Of a stretch of 64,000 nucleotides of DNA, positions 27,871 through 35,756 are shown piece by piece (within the stretch, counting starts at the first letter, position 1; each line of letters opens with the position of its first letter). The notes beneath the pieces are model-generated. The model had not been told where the DNA came from. It searched no databases and was given only the letters and a program-made list of their open reading frames with translations. The DNA comes from CAVYUC01 sp963771595 (lineage in GTDB: Bacteria; Bacteroidota; Bacteroidia; Bacteroidales; Prolixibacteraceae): NCBI GenBank assembly GCA_963771595.1, contig CAVYUC010000019.1, positions 62,001 to 126,000 on the forward strand, read 5' to 3'. Position numbers and translations under genes: made by a program.

Positions 27871-29235
27871 ATGCCAGAGAACAATCAGTTGCGTGATTCT
27901 TTCGGTTCAAAATTTGGTGTAATTGCAGCTGCAGCAGGTTCTGCTGTTGGTCTCGGAAACATTTGGAAGTTTCCATACATCACCGGTGTTTATGGAGGAG
28001 CGGCATTTTTGTTTGTTTACCTTGCTTTTATTCTTGCAATCGGTTTGCCGGTAATGATTTCAGAATTTATTATCGGCAGAAAAGCAAGAAGAAATGCTTT
28101 TGGCTCATTTAAGCAACTGGCTCCGGATTCGCCATGGAAGTTGGTGGGTTTGCTTGGAATTGCGGCTGCATTTATGATTTTGTCGTTTTATGGAGTTATT
28201 GCAGGTTGGAGTATTGAATATGTTTATCAGGCTGTGAGTAACGGCTTTTCAAATAAAACACCGGATGAACTGGTGCTTTTATTCACAGAATTTGTTGAAT
28301 CTCCGCTGAAACCGGTTTTTTACCAGGTAATTTTTATGATGGCTACCGGCGCAATTGTGGCAGTTGGTGTTAAAGATGGAATTGAGAAGAATGTGAAAAT
28401 TTTAATGCCGCTTCTGGTAATAATTATTATCATCCTTGATGTTAGGGCGGTAACGCTTAAAGGAGCAACCGAAGGGCTGAAGTTTTTGTTTCATCCTGAT
28501 TTTTCCAAATTAACTGCCGAAGGTATTTTAAGCGCCCTCGGTCATGCATTTTTTTCGCTGAGCCTTGGAATGGGCACTTTAATTACTTACGGTTCATATA
28601 TCGACCGGACGAATAACCTGATAAATACAGCTATTGAAGTAACAGTTGCCGATACATTAATTGCCATACTTGCCGGAGTTGCAATTTTCCCGGCAGTTTT
28701 TGCTTTTGGAATTGAAGTGGACAGCGGCCCGGGATTGGTATTCATAACGTTGCCAAACGTGTTTCAGCAAATGCCCGGAGGAGTGTTTTTCTCCACTTTG
28801 TTTTTTATACTTCTCACAGTCGCCGCTTTAACTTCATCTATTTCTATTTTGGAAGTTGTTGTAGCTTTCTTTAGCGAAGAACTGAAAATGAGACGAAAAC
28901 CAGCCACACTTTTGGCAACAGTTCTTATTACCATTCTTGGCATTATATGCTCGCTTTCCATGGGAGTTTTAAAGGAAGAAACACTTTTTGGCCTCAACTT
29001 TTTCGATTTAATGGACTGGATTTCAGCTAATATGTTATTGCCGCTGGGCGGATTATTTATTGCCCTTTTTATTGGCTGGTATTTTGGCCGGAAAAAAGTT
29101 CAGAAAGAAATTTCCTATGGTGGAAATCTCTCAGGTTTTATGCTCAAACTTTTTATGATTTTCGTAAAAGTGATTGCTCCTTTTGCTATTGCAATTGTAT
29201 TCCTTCAGGGAATCGGGCTTATTAAATTGGGTTAA
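27871..29235 (+). CDS. Neurotransmitter:sodium symporter family transporter
   Basis: A 454-residue LeuT-fold transporter of the NSS/SNF family with about 11-12 TM helices. The TM1 signature is clear: SKFGVIAAAAGSAVGLGNIWKFPYITGVYGGAAFLFVYL, with the unwound sodium/substrate site. TM6 (LGHAFFSLSLGMGTLITYGSYI) is also typical. Bacterial members import amino acids, often tryptophan, tyrosine or branched-chain, with sodium; the substrate here is not known. No operon partner: 122 nt before and 114 nt after to same-strand neighbours. Confidence 0.93.
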   Translation: MPENNQLRDSFGSKFGVIAAAAGSAVGLGNIWKFPYITGVYGGAAFLFVYLAFILAIGLPVMISEFIIGRKARRNAFGSFKQLAPDSPWKLVGLLGIAAAFMILSFYGVIAGWSIEYVYQAVSNGFSNKTPDELVLLFTEFVESPLKPVFYQVIFMMATGAIVAVGVKDGIEKNVKILMPLLVIIIIILDVRAVTLKGATEGLKFLFHPDFSKLTAEGILSALGHAFFSLSLGMGTLITYGSYIDRTNNLINTAIEVTVADTLIAILAGVAIFPAVFAFGIEVDSGPGLVFITLPNVFQQMPGGVFFSTLFFILLTVAALTSSISILEVVVAFFSEELKMRRKPATLLATVLITILGIICSLSMGVLKEETLFGLNFFDLMDWISANMLLPLGGLFIALFIGWYFGRKKVQKEISYGGNLSGFMLKLFMIFVKVIAPFAIAIVFLQGIGLIKLG

Positions 29236-29349
29236 AACCGGATTTAATTGAATTCTTGGTTGACAAAATCTTTATTTGCGATGATTCATTTTTTTTGGTA
29301 AGTTTAAACTTCATGTCAATCGATTGGTAAAACACTAAACCTTGTTTTA

Positions 29350-30444
29350 ATGAGACTGACCAACAGGCATTTGCTAAACCAGTACTTCAAATTTAACCGA
29401 AAAGACAGAAATGCTGTCTTAATTCTGTGTGTTCTGATTCTTTTTGCGATTGCCGGAAATATTATTGCTTCCCGGATTCAGCTGAATTCAAAATCAGATT
29501 TCACAGAAATTGAGAAAGCAATTCAGGATTGGGAAAATCAAAAAATATCCGGAAGCAATTATCAGTTCCTTTTTAGTTTTAATCCAAATACCATTTCAAA
29601 CGAGAAACTGGATTCACTTTTAATCCCCCGATTTGTAAAAAGCAACATTATAAATTACCGTAAAGCAGGTGGTCGTTTTAATAAACCGGCCGATCTGCGA
29701 AAAATCTACGGAATGACCGACAGCATTTTTTCTGTTATTGAAGAATATATTTTATTACCCGACGCAATTTCCCGAAAAGTACCAGTACAAACAAAAGTCG
29801 CAAAAACTACAGCAATCAATTTTGATCCGAATACGGCTGATATAAAAATTTTGACTGCCAGCGGTTTCAACAAGTTTCAGGCAAAAAATATTATAAAATA
29901 CCGCGAAAAGGGAGGTGTTTTTCATCAACCTTCTGATCTGCTTCGTATTTATGGCATCGACTCAACTTTTTACAGCAGCATTGAAAATTATATTCAGATT
30001 TCGCCGCAATCGGAAAATAAACCGGTTGAGGTAACGCCGGAAATATTTCATGTTGAATTAAATTCGGCTGATTCCATTCAGTTATTAAAATTGAATGGAG
30101 TGGGGCCGGTTTTTGCGTCACGAATAATTAAATACCGAAATTTACTGGGCGGTTTCTACACGAAAGAACAATTGCTTGAAGTGTATAATTTTTCGGAAGA
30201 AACTTACGTCAGGATTGAAAACAATGTAAGTGTCGATACCACTTTACTAAAAAAAATCCGGATTAATTTTGCCGGGTTTACTGATTTGGTGCGGCATCCG
30301 TATTTGAAAAAAGAACAGGTAAAAGTAGTCCTCGATTTCAGGGACAAAGCGGGAGCATACAAAACCATTAACCAGTTGAATGATAAAAAGCTTTTGGATG
30401 AAAAAACTTTTCACCGTATAAAACCATATTTAAGTAGTCGTTAA
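29350..30444 (+). CDS. Membrane-anchored helix-hairpin-helix protein (ComEA-like)
   Basis: A 364-residue protein with one N-terminal TM helix (AVLILCVLILFAIAGNIIA, about 22-40) and four helix-hairpin-helix units of about 55-75 residue spacing: IINYRKAGGRFNKPADLRKIYG, IIKYREKGGVFHQPSDLLRIYG, IIKYRNLLGGFYTKEQLLEVYN, and a more distant one at the C-terminus (VVLDFRDKAGAYKTINQL). HhH motifs bind DNA backbone; ComEA-type proteins use them in DNA uptake. Three near-identical HhH units in one anchored protein is common in Bacteroidota, but the role is unproven. Confidence 0.8.
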   Translation: MRLTNRHLLNQYFKFNRKDRNAVLILCVLILFAIAGNIIASRIQLNSKSDFTEIEKAIQDWENQKISGSNYQFLFSFNPNTISNEKLDSLLIPRFVKSNIINYRKAGGRFNKPADLRKIYGMTDSIFSVIEEYILLPDAISRKVPVQTKVAKTTAINFDPNTADIKILTASGFNKFQAKNIIKYREKGGVFHQPSDLLRIYGIDSTFYSSIENYIQISPQSENKPVEVTPEIFHVELNSADSIQLLKLNGVGPVFASRIIKYRNLLGGFYTKEQLLEVYNFSEETYVRIENNVSVDTTLLKKIRINFAGFTDLVRHPYLKKEQVKVVLDFRDKAGAYKTINQLNDKKLLDEKTFHRIKPYLSSR

Positions 30445-30496
30445 AAAGATTTAAATCGATTTTTTCATTTAGGAATTACTATTTTTTTCCTTTAAA

Positions 30497-30527
30497 TTTG
30501 ATATGCAATGAATAATTTCTAAATTTG
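30497..30527 (+). promoter_or_regulatory. Bacteroidetes-type promoter for rpsU
   Basis: TTTG at 30497-30500, 19 nt spacing, TAAATTTG at 30520-30527: an exact match to the TTTG / TAnnTTTG consensus and spacing. The TTTG is itself the end of another TAAATTTG (30493-30500). Expected start about 20 nt upstream of the rpsU ATG. Confidence 0.65.
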
Positions 30528-30555
30528 CGCCTCAATTTTAAAACCGAGTAGAAAA

Positions 30556-30747
30556 ATGATTGTTATTCCGGTAAAAGAGGGCGAGAACATTGAACGGGCC
30601 CTAAAGAGGTTCAAAAGGAAGTTTGAAAAGACAGGCGTGATTAAGGAATTGCGTGAACGTCAGAAGTTTACAAAGCCTTCGGTAAAAAGAAGGGAAGAGA
30701 TGAAAAAAGCTGCATATATAGAAAAGTTGCAGCGTCAGGAAGACTAA
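30556..30747 (+). CDS. rpsU: 30S ribosomal protein S21
   Basis: A 63-residue basic protein, MIVIPVKEGENIERALKRFKRKFEKTGVIKELRERQ, full-length for the bS21 family; it binds the 16S rRNA platform near the anti-Shine-Dalgarno region. It opens the rpsU-xerC-hpf group, with xerC starting 32 nt downstream. A strong consensus promoter lies at 30497-30527. Confidence 0.97.
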   Translation: MIVIPVKEGENIERALKRFKRKFEKTGVIKELRERQKFTKPSVKRREEMKKAAYIEKLQRQED

Positions 30748-30779
30748 GGAATTAGTGGTTCCTGAAATTTAAAATGTAA

Positions 30780-31664
30780 ATGGGATATCAGGAATCGTTT
30801 ATTAGCTATATGAAATATGAGAAGAGGTTTTCTTCTCATACAGTAGTGGCTTACAAAAAAGACCTCGATCAATTCGTGTTGTATTGCACCGAAATGATCG
30901 GGGAATTTAATGTTAAAAAGGTCGATTCTGTTCTGATTCGAAGCTGGATTGTCCGGTTAATGGAACAGCAGCTTACGCCGCGATCGGTTAATCGCAAAGT
31001 TTCAACGGTAAAAGCATTTTTCAGATTTTTAATGAAAAATGAAATAGTTGAAATAAATCCGGCCGTAAATCTCACCCTTCCGAAAGTAAGGAAGAAACTT
31101 CCTGTTTTTGTGGAAGAAAATAACCTGCATCATTTACTTGATGATGGATTTTTCGAAAATGATTTTAGGGGAGTCAGGGATAAATTAATAATTACTTTAT
31201 TGTATGGTACAGGAGTAAGGCTTTCGGAACTGCTGAATTTAAAAGACAGGGATATTGATACCAAAGGATATTTAATTAAAGTTTTAGGGAAAAGGCAAAA
31301 AGAAAGAATTATTCCTTATCCACGAAATATAAACATCTTATTTTTTCAATATATCGAGTTAAGAAACCAGGAATTGGGTAACATTCATGACAGGTTACTT
31401 GTTACAGAAAAAGGAAAACCAATTTATGAAAAGTTGATATACAGGGTAGTTAAAAATAGTTTGGAGAAGGTAACATCGCTTGAAAAAAAGAGCCCGCACG
31501 TTTTGCGTCACTCCTTTGCCACACATCTGCTGAATAAAGGAGCCGACCTGAATGCGGTGAAGGAATTGCTCGGTCATTCGAATCTGTCAGCAACAGAAAT
31601 TTATACACACACCACTTTCGAAAAACTTCATAATATATATAAACAAGCCCATCCAAGGGGTTAA
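30780..31664 (+). CDS. xerC: Tyrosine recombinase XerC
   Basis: A 294-residue tyrosine recombinase that resolves chromosome dimers at dif with a Xer partner. N-terminal SAM-like core-binding domain (about 1-90) and catalytic domain with the full set: Arg147 (GTGVRLSELL), Lys171, His240 and Arg243 (HVLRHSFATHLL), His266 (LGHSNLSATEIYTH) and nucleophile Tyr275. The placement between rpsU and hpf is a conserved Bacteroidota arrangement and no attachment sites or phage genes are near, so this is the housekeeping enzyme and not an integrase of a mobile element. XerC versus XerD naming rests on synteny. Confidence 0.88.
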   Translation: MGYQESFISYMKYEKRFSSHTVVAYKKDLDQFVLYCTEMIGEFNVKKVDSVLIRSWIVRLMEQQLTPRSVNRKVSTVKAFFRFLMKNEIVEINPAVNLTLPKVRKKLPVFVEENNLHHLLDDGFFENDFRGVRDKLIITLLYGTGVRLSELLNLKDRDIDTKGYLIKVLGKRQKERIIPYPRNINILFFQYIELRNQELGNIHDRLLVTEKGKPIYEKLIYRVVKNSLEKVTSLEKKSPHVLRHSFATHLLNKGADLNAVKELLGHSNLSATEIYTHTTFEKLHNIYKQAHPRG

Positions 31665-31675
31665 AATGCGCGAAT

Positions 31676-31978
31676 ATGGAAATTACAATGAATTCAGTAC
31701 ATTTTACAGCCGACAAAAAACTGGTGGATTTTGTAAACAAAAAAGTAAACAAGCTCGATACCTTTTTTGATGGTATAATTAATGCCGAGGTTACTTTAAA
31801 AGTTTTGAAGCCAGAGGTAACAAACAACAAAATAGCTGAAATTAAGCTTTCAATCCCTGCCAATGGTTATTTGTTTGCAAAAAAACAAGCCGATACTTTC
31901 GAAGAAGCAGTTGATATGGCAAATGATGCCATGAAAAAACAGTTGGACAAATACAAACAAAAACTTAAAAGCAAATAA
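31676..31978 (+). CDS. hpf: Ribosome hibernation promoting factor, short HPF/RaiA family
   Basis: A 100-residue protein of the HPF/RaiA family (ITMNSVHFTADKKLVDFVNKKVNKLDTFFDG...AEVTLKV...EIKLSIPANGYLFAKKQADTFEEAVDMANDAMKKQLDKYKQKLKS). These bind the 30S decoding region in slow growth and keep ribosomes inactive. It is the short form, without the dimerising C-terminal domain of long HPF. It starts 11 nt after xerC and is co-transcribed with it. Confidence 0.92.
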   Translation: MEITMNSVHFTADKKLVDFVNKKVNKLDTFFDGIINAEVTLKVLKPEVTNNKIAEIKLSIPANGYLFAKKQADTFEEAVDMANDAMKKQLDKYKQKLKSK

Positions 31979-32024
31979 AAATAAATTTTGCCATCATTAT
32001 TTTAGATTTTTAAAATAATATTTT

Positions 32025-32145
32025 TACATTTGCACACCCATTTTAGGGGCGTTCAGGAAACAACTGAAATTAAAGTAGTTTGCTTGTTGGGATTGGATTT
32101 TGGACAGGTTGCCCAAAATCTTTTCAGTTTAAAAACTGAAATAAT
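32025..32145 (+). promoter_or_regulatory. Structured leader-like region upstream of the tRNA genes
   Basis: A TACATTTG -7 box (32025-32032) is followed by two adjacent hairpins: GATTTTGG (32096-32103) / CCAAAATC (32113-32120), a perfect 8-bp stem, and TTTCAGTTT (32122-32130) / AAACTGAAA (32133-32141). The sequence AACTGAAAT near 32062-32070 could compete for the TTTCAGTTT arm. No coding potential is apparent. It may be a leader or a small RNA; the evidence is structural only. Confidence 0.4.
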
Positions 32146-32182
32146 TAGGCCGGATTTTGATTCGTACTAATTTGACTTGAGG

Positions 32183-32209
32183 TTGTTTTTAATAAATTTT
32201 GTAGTTTTG
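32183..32209 (+). promoter_or_regulatory. Probable promoter of the tRNA-Gly/tRNA-Thr/tuf unit
   Basis: TAGTTTTG at 32202-32209 matches the TAnnTTTG -7 box, 27 nt before tRNA-Gly. The upstream box is weaker (TTG at 32183-32185, 16 nt away; TTTGAC at 32171-32176 is further). Confidence 0.5.
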
Positions 32210-32236
32210 CACGGCATTTTTGCTAAGATAATGTTT

Positions 32237-32309
32237 GCGGGAGTAGCTCAGCTGATAGAGCATTAGCCTTCCAAGCTAAGGGTCGCGGGTTTGAATCCCG
32301 TCTCCCGCT
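32237..32309 (+). tRNA. tRNA-Gly (anticodon TCC)
   Basis: A 73-nt cloverleaf: acceptor GCGGGAG / CTCCCGC, discriminator T at 32309, D-arm beginning GCTC, anticodon arm TTAGC-CTTCCAA-GCTAA giving TCC, T-arm GCGGG-TTTGAAT-CCCGT with one wobble pair. CCA is not encoded. Confidence 0.97.
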
Positions 32310-32372
32310 CATTTTATGAGACTGGAGTTTTGAGAAAATTCTTTTAAAACTCTTGTCTCATTATGTATTAAT

Positions 32373-32444
<72 letters not shown>

Positions 32445-32482
32445 CAAATGATTTAAAAGATAATAATTAAAAAATTGGAGTT

Positions 32483-33670
32483 ATGGCTAAAGCACATTTT
32501 AACAGGGATAAAGAACATGTCAATATTGGTACTATTGGCCACGTTGATCATGGGAAAACAACCCTAACGGCCGCCATTACTATGGTGTTGGCCAAAAAAG
32601 GTTATTGCGAAATCAAATCGTTTGATTCAATCGACAATGCTCCGGAAGAAAAAGAAAGGGGTATTACAATTAACACTGCTCACGTAGAATACGAAACGGC
32701 TAACAGGCACTACGCTCACGTAGATTGTCCAGGTCACGCCGACTACGTTAAAAACATGGTAACTGGTGCTGCACAGATGGACGGTGCTATTATTGTAGTA
32801 GCGGCTACTGATGGTCCAATGCCACAAACTCGTGAGCATATCCTTTTGGCACGTCAGGTAAACGTTCCTAAATTGGTTGTATTCATGAATAAAGTGGATA
32901 TGGTTGATGATGAAGAATTATTGGAACTGGTTGAAATGGAAATTCGCGAATTGTTGGATTTCTATGAGTTTGACGGTGATAATACTCCTGTTATACAAGG
33001 ATCAGCGCTTGGTGCAATGAATGGTGAGGAAAAATGGGAAGAAAAAGTTATGGAATTGATGGATGCAGTTGACAGCTGGATTCCACTTCCTCCGCGCGAT
33101 GTTGATAAACCATTCCTGATGCCTGTTGAAGACGTATTCTCGATTACTGGTCGTGGTACTGTTGCTACTGGTCGTATTGAAACTGGTCTTGTTCATACGG
33201 GTGATGAACTTCAGTTAATTGGATTAGGTGCAGAAGGGCGCAAAACTGTTTGTACTGGTGTTGAAATGTTTCGTAAAATCCTTGATGATGGTCAGGCTGG
33301 TGACAACGTTGGTTTGTTGCTTCGTGGTGTTGACAAAAAGGAAATCAAACGTGGACAGATTTTGGCAAAACCAGGTTCAATAACGCCTCATACTAAGTTT
33401 AAAGCAGAGGTTTATGTGCTGAAAAAAGAAGAAGGTGGACGTCATACACCATTCCACAACAAATATCGTCCTCAGTTTTACTTGCGTACACTTGACGTAA
33501 CCGGCGAAATTCATTTAGAAGAAGGCCGTGAAATGGTTATGCCTGGTGATAACGTATCAATTGTGGTTGAATTGATTTACCCGGTTGCACTTAACATTGG
33601 GTTACGCTTCGCAATCCGCGAAGGTGGACGTACAGTTGGTGCAGGCCAGGTAACCGAAATTATCGAATAA
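32483..33670 (+). CDS. tuf: Elongation factor Tu
   Basis: A 395-residue GTPase that delivers aminoacyl-tRNA to the ribosome. G1 GHVDHGKT (19-26), switch-II DCPGH and NKVD (G4) are intact, and domains II and III follow (SITGRGTVATGRIETG; PQFYLRTLDVTGEI). Full length. It follows two tRNA genes and precedes secE and nusG, as in other Bacteroidota. A perfect hairpin and a tRNA-like element lie between it and secE. Confidence 0.99.
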   Translation: MAKAHFNRDKEHVNIGTIGHVDHGKTTLTAAITMVLAKKGYCEIKSFDSIDNAPEEKERGITINTAHVEYETANRHYAHVDCPGHADYVKNMVTGAAQMDGAIIVVAATDGPMPQTREHILLARQVNVPKLVVFMNKVDMVDDEELLELVEMEIRELLDFYEFDGDNTPVIQGSALGAMNGEEKWEEKVMELMDAVDSWIPLPPRDVDKPFLMPVEDVFSITGRGTVATGRIETGLVHTGDELQLIGLGAEGRKTVCTGVEMFRKILDDGQAGDNVGLLLRGVDKKEIKRGQILAKPGSITPHTKFKAEVYVLKKEEGGRHTPFHNKYRPQFYLRTLDVTGEIHLEEGREMVMPGDNVSIVVELIYPVALNIGLRFAIREGGRTVGAGQVTEIIE

Positions 33671-33698
33671 TCAGAAACAATCAAGTTTGCAAAATAAA

Positions 33699-33728
33699 AA
33701 GTCCCGGGAGATAAAATGCCCGGGACTT
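33699..33728 (+). terminator. Strong hairpin after tuf (terminator or processing signal)
   Basis: A 10-bp perfect stem AAGTCCCGGG (33699-33708) / CCCGGGACTT (33719-33728) with a 10-nt loop. It is followed only by ATTAA and not a U-run, so it would be a weak intrinsic terminator and could equally be an RNA-processing or stabilising structure. Confidence 0.6.
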
Positions 33729-33732
33729 ATTA

Positions 33733-33789
33733 ACGGAAGAAATTCAGTATAGGGAATTCCTAGTGTAAGTTCAAGCCTTACCTTCCGTA
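33733..33789 (+). pseudogene. tRNA-like element without an anticodon arm (possible tRNA-Trp remnant)
   Basis: A 57-nt element between tuf and secE with tRNA parts in order: acceptor ACGGAAG (33733-33739) / CTTCCGT (33782-33788), 7 perfect pairs; two spacer A's; a D-arm ATTC (33742-33745) - 8-nt loop - GAAT (33754-33757); 7 nt TCCTAGT where an anticodon arm and variable loop would be; and a perfect T-arm GTAAG (33765-33769) - TTCAAGC - CTTAC (33777-33781), the loop matching TTCRANY; discriminator A33789. It is about 16 nt shorter than a tRNA, close to the length of a lost anticodon stem-loop. In many Bacteroidota tRNA-Trp sits between tuf and secE. It cannot decode; whether it is a dead relic or a kept RNA structure is unknown. 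Confidence 0.7.
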
Positions 33790-33809
33790 CAAAAACAAGA
33801 ACAAGTTAG

Positions 33810-34001
33810 ATGAAAATAATGGTATACTTGCAAGAGGCTTATGATGAACTTGTACATAAAGTTACATGGCCTACTTGGAAAGAACTGCAAAGCAGTGCTT
33901 TGGTTGTGATGGTTGCTTCCTTTATTATATCACTCTTAATCTTCTTTATGGATCTGTCATTCAGAAACATAATGGAGTTTGTTTATGGATTGTTCTATTA
34001 A
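33810..34001 (+). CDS. secE: Preprotein translocase subunit SecE
   Basis: A 63-residue single-span SecE: amphipathic EAYDELVHKVTWPTWKELQSSALVVM (family signature VTWPT) and one TM helix (VVMVASFIISLLIFFMDLSF). SecE is an essential part of the SecYEG channel. It begins 21 nt after the tRNA-like element and 19 nt before nusG. Confidence 0.95.
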   Translation: MKIMVYLQEAYDELVHKVTWPTWKELQSSALVVMVASFIISLLIFFMDLSFRNIMEFVYGLFY

Positions 34002-34020
34002 TTAAATTCCCTAAATCAAA

Positions 34021-34569
34021 ATGAGCGAAAATACTAAAAAATGGTATGTTCTTCGGGCTATTGGAGGAAAAGAGAAGAAAGTTAAAGAATATATCGAAAA
34101 TGAAATCGCTAATGGAGATCTAAAGGGTTTTGTTGATCAGGTTTTAATACCAACGGAAAAGGTTTATCAGATTCGGAACGGGAAAAAAATCAGTAAGGAA
34201 CGAAACTTTTTTCCAGGCTATGTTTTAATTGAAGCTTCGTTAGTGGGTGAGGTTACACACACACTTAGGAATATTCCTAATGTAATTGGGTTTCTTGGCG
34301 ACACCAAAGGTGGAGACCCGGTACCAATGAGGCAAAACGAAGTGAACAGAATTCTTGGAAGAGTGGACGAACTTGCCGAAACCGGTGAAGAACTGAACAT
34401 ACCTTTTGTAGTAGGAGAAACCGTAAAAGTAATCGACGGACCATTCAACGGCTTTAACGGTACCATTGAAGAAATCAATGAGGAGAAGAAAAAGCTGCAG
34501 GTAATGGTGAAGATTTTTGGACGTAAAACTCCTTTGGAACTTAGTTTTATGCAAGTTGAAAAGGAATAG
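34021..34569 (+). CDS. nusG: Transcription termination/antitermination factor NusG
   Basis: A 182-residue NusG: N-terminal NGN domain (KKWYVLRAIGGKEKKVKEYIENEI, FFPGYVLIEASL, IPNVIGFLGD) and C-terminal KOW domain (VGETVKVIDGPFNGFNGTIEEINEEKKKLQVMVKIFGRKTPLELSFMQVE). It couples RNA polymerase with ribosome and Rho. Full-length, single-copy position in the secE-nusG-rplK order. Confidence 0.98.
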   Translation: MSENTKKWYVLRAIGGKEKKVKEYIENEIANGDLKGFVDQVLIPTEKVYQIRNGKKISKERNFFPGYVLIEASLVGEVTHTLRNIPNVIGFLGDTKGGDPVPMRQNEVNRILGRVDELAETGEELNIPFVVGETVKVIDGPFNGFNGTIEEINEEKKKLQVMVKIFGRKTPLELSFMQVEKE

Positions 34570-34589
34570 TAACGCTTTAAGTAAAAGTT

Positions 34590-35033
34590 ATGGCAAAAGA
34601 AGTTGCTGGATTAATTAAATTACAGATTAAAGGTGGAGCGGCAAATCCGTCACCACCGGTGGGGCCAGCATTGGGTGCCAAGGGAGTAAATATAATGCAG
34701 TTTTGCAAACAGTTTAACGGCCGTACACAAGAACAGGCCGGAAAATTGTTGCCGGTAATCATTACCGTGTACGGCGATAAGTCGTTCGATTTCATTATAA
34801 AACAACCTCCCGTGGCTGTTCAGTTACTCGAAGCTGCAAAAGTAAAAAAAGGTTCATCAGAACCTCATGTCAGTAAAGTTGCCTCGGTTACCTGGGATCA
34901 GGTAAAACAAATCGCCGAAGGAAAAATGTCTGACCTGAATTGCTTTACAGTGGAATCGGGAATGAAAATGGTGGCTGGAACTGCCAGAAGTATGGGAATT
35001 ACCGTAAAAGGTACTTCGCCATTCAATAAATAA
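34590..35033 (+). CDS. rplK: 50S ribosomal protein L11
   Basis: A 147-residue uL11: KLQIKGGAANPSPPVGPALGAKGVNIMQFCKQFN (family signature) and the C-terminal rRNA-binding domain ending GTARSMGITVKG. It forms the GTPase-associated centre with 23S rRNA and is where RelA-type enzymes sense the ribosome. It starts 20 nt after nusG and 16 nt before rplA. Confidence 0.99.
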   Translation: MAKEVAGLIKLQIKGGAANPSPPVGPALGAKGVNIMQFCKQFNGRTQEQAGKLLPVIITVYGDKSFDFIIKQPPVAVQLLEAAKVKKGSSEPHVSKVASVTWDQVKQIAEGKMSDLNCFTVESGMKMVAGTARSMGITVKGTSPFNK

Positions 35034-35049
35034 AATTAAATGTTTTAAG

Positions 35050-35754
35050 ATGGGCAGAATTACGAAAAATATGAAGGCTTCTCTTGAGAAACTCGAAAAA
35101 GGGAAAGTTTACACCATCGATGAAGCGTCGAAACTGGTGAAGGAAATTACCACCAGTAAATTCGATGCATCCGTGGATGTAGATGTCCGGCTTGGAGTTG
35201 ACCCAAGAAAAGCCAACCAGATGGTTAGAGGCGTAGTTTCGTTACCCCATGGAACTGGTAAAGAGGTTCGTGTTTTGGCACTGGTAACTCCTGACAAAGA
35301 GGACGAAGCCAAAGAAGCCGGAGCAGATTATGTTGGTTTAGACGATTATATCGATAAAATCAAAGGCGGTTGGACCGATATTGATGTGGTTATTACAATG
35401 CCTCCTGTGATGGGAAAAGTTGGCCAGCTTGGCCGTGTGTTAGGCCCGCGTGGTTTAATGCCAAACCCAAAAAGCGGGACAGTGACCATGGATATTGGTA
35501 AAGCTATCTCCGAGGTTAAACAAGGTAAAATCGACTTTAAAGTAGATAAATTTGGTATTGTTCATACATCAATTGGTAAAGTTTCTTTTTCTCCTGAAAA
35601 GATTAAAGAGAATACCGCTGAGTTTATCAATACAATTATCAAACTTAAACCAATTGCCGCTAAAGGTACATACATCAGAAGTATCTATTTATCCAGTACT
35701 ATGAGCCCTGGTATTAAAGTAGAACCAAAGTCAGTTTCTGACAAAACCGAGTAA
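35050..35754 (+). CDS. rplA: 50S ribosomal protein L1
   Basis: A 234-residue uL1 with the conserved VVITMPPVMGKVGQLGRVLGPRGLMPNPKSGTVT signature. It forms the L1 stalk and in many bacteria represses its own rplK-rplA message. Only 2 nt separate its stop from the rplJ start, so rplJ is tightly linked to it. Confidence 0.99.
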   Translation: MGRITKNMKASLEKLEKGKVYTIDEASKLVKEITTSKFDASVDVDVRLGVDPRKANQMVRGVVSLPHGTGKEVRVLALVTPDKEDEAKEAGADYVGLDDYIDKIKGGWTDIDVVITMPPVMGKVGQLGRVLGPRGLMPNPKSGTVTMDIGKAISEVKQGKIDFKVDKFGIVHTSIGKVSFSPEKIKENTAEFINTIIKLKPIAAKGTYIRSIYLSSTMSPGIKVEPKSVSDKTE

Positions 35755-35756
35755 AA

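Noticed and set aside
30780..31664. Possible mobile-element integrase
   Set aside because: The tyrosine recombinase is in the conserved rpsU-xerC-hpf order with no attachment-site duplication or phage genes; treated as housekeeping XerC.
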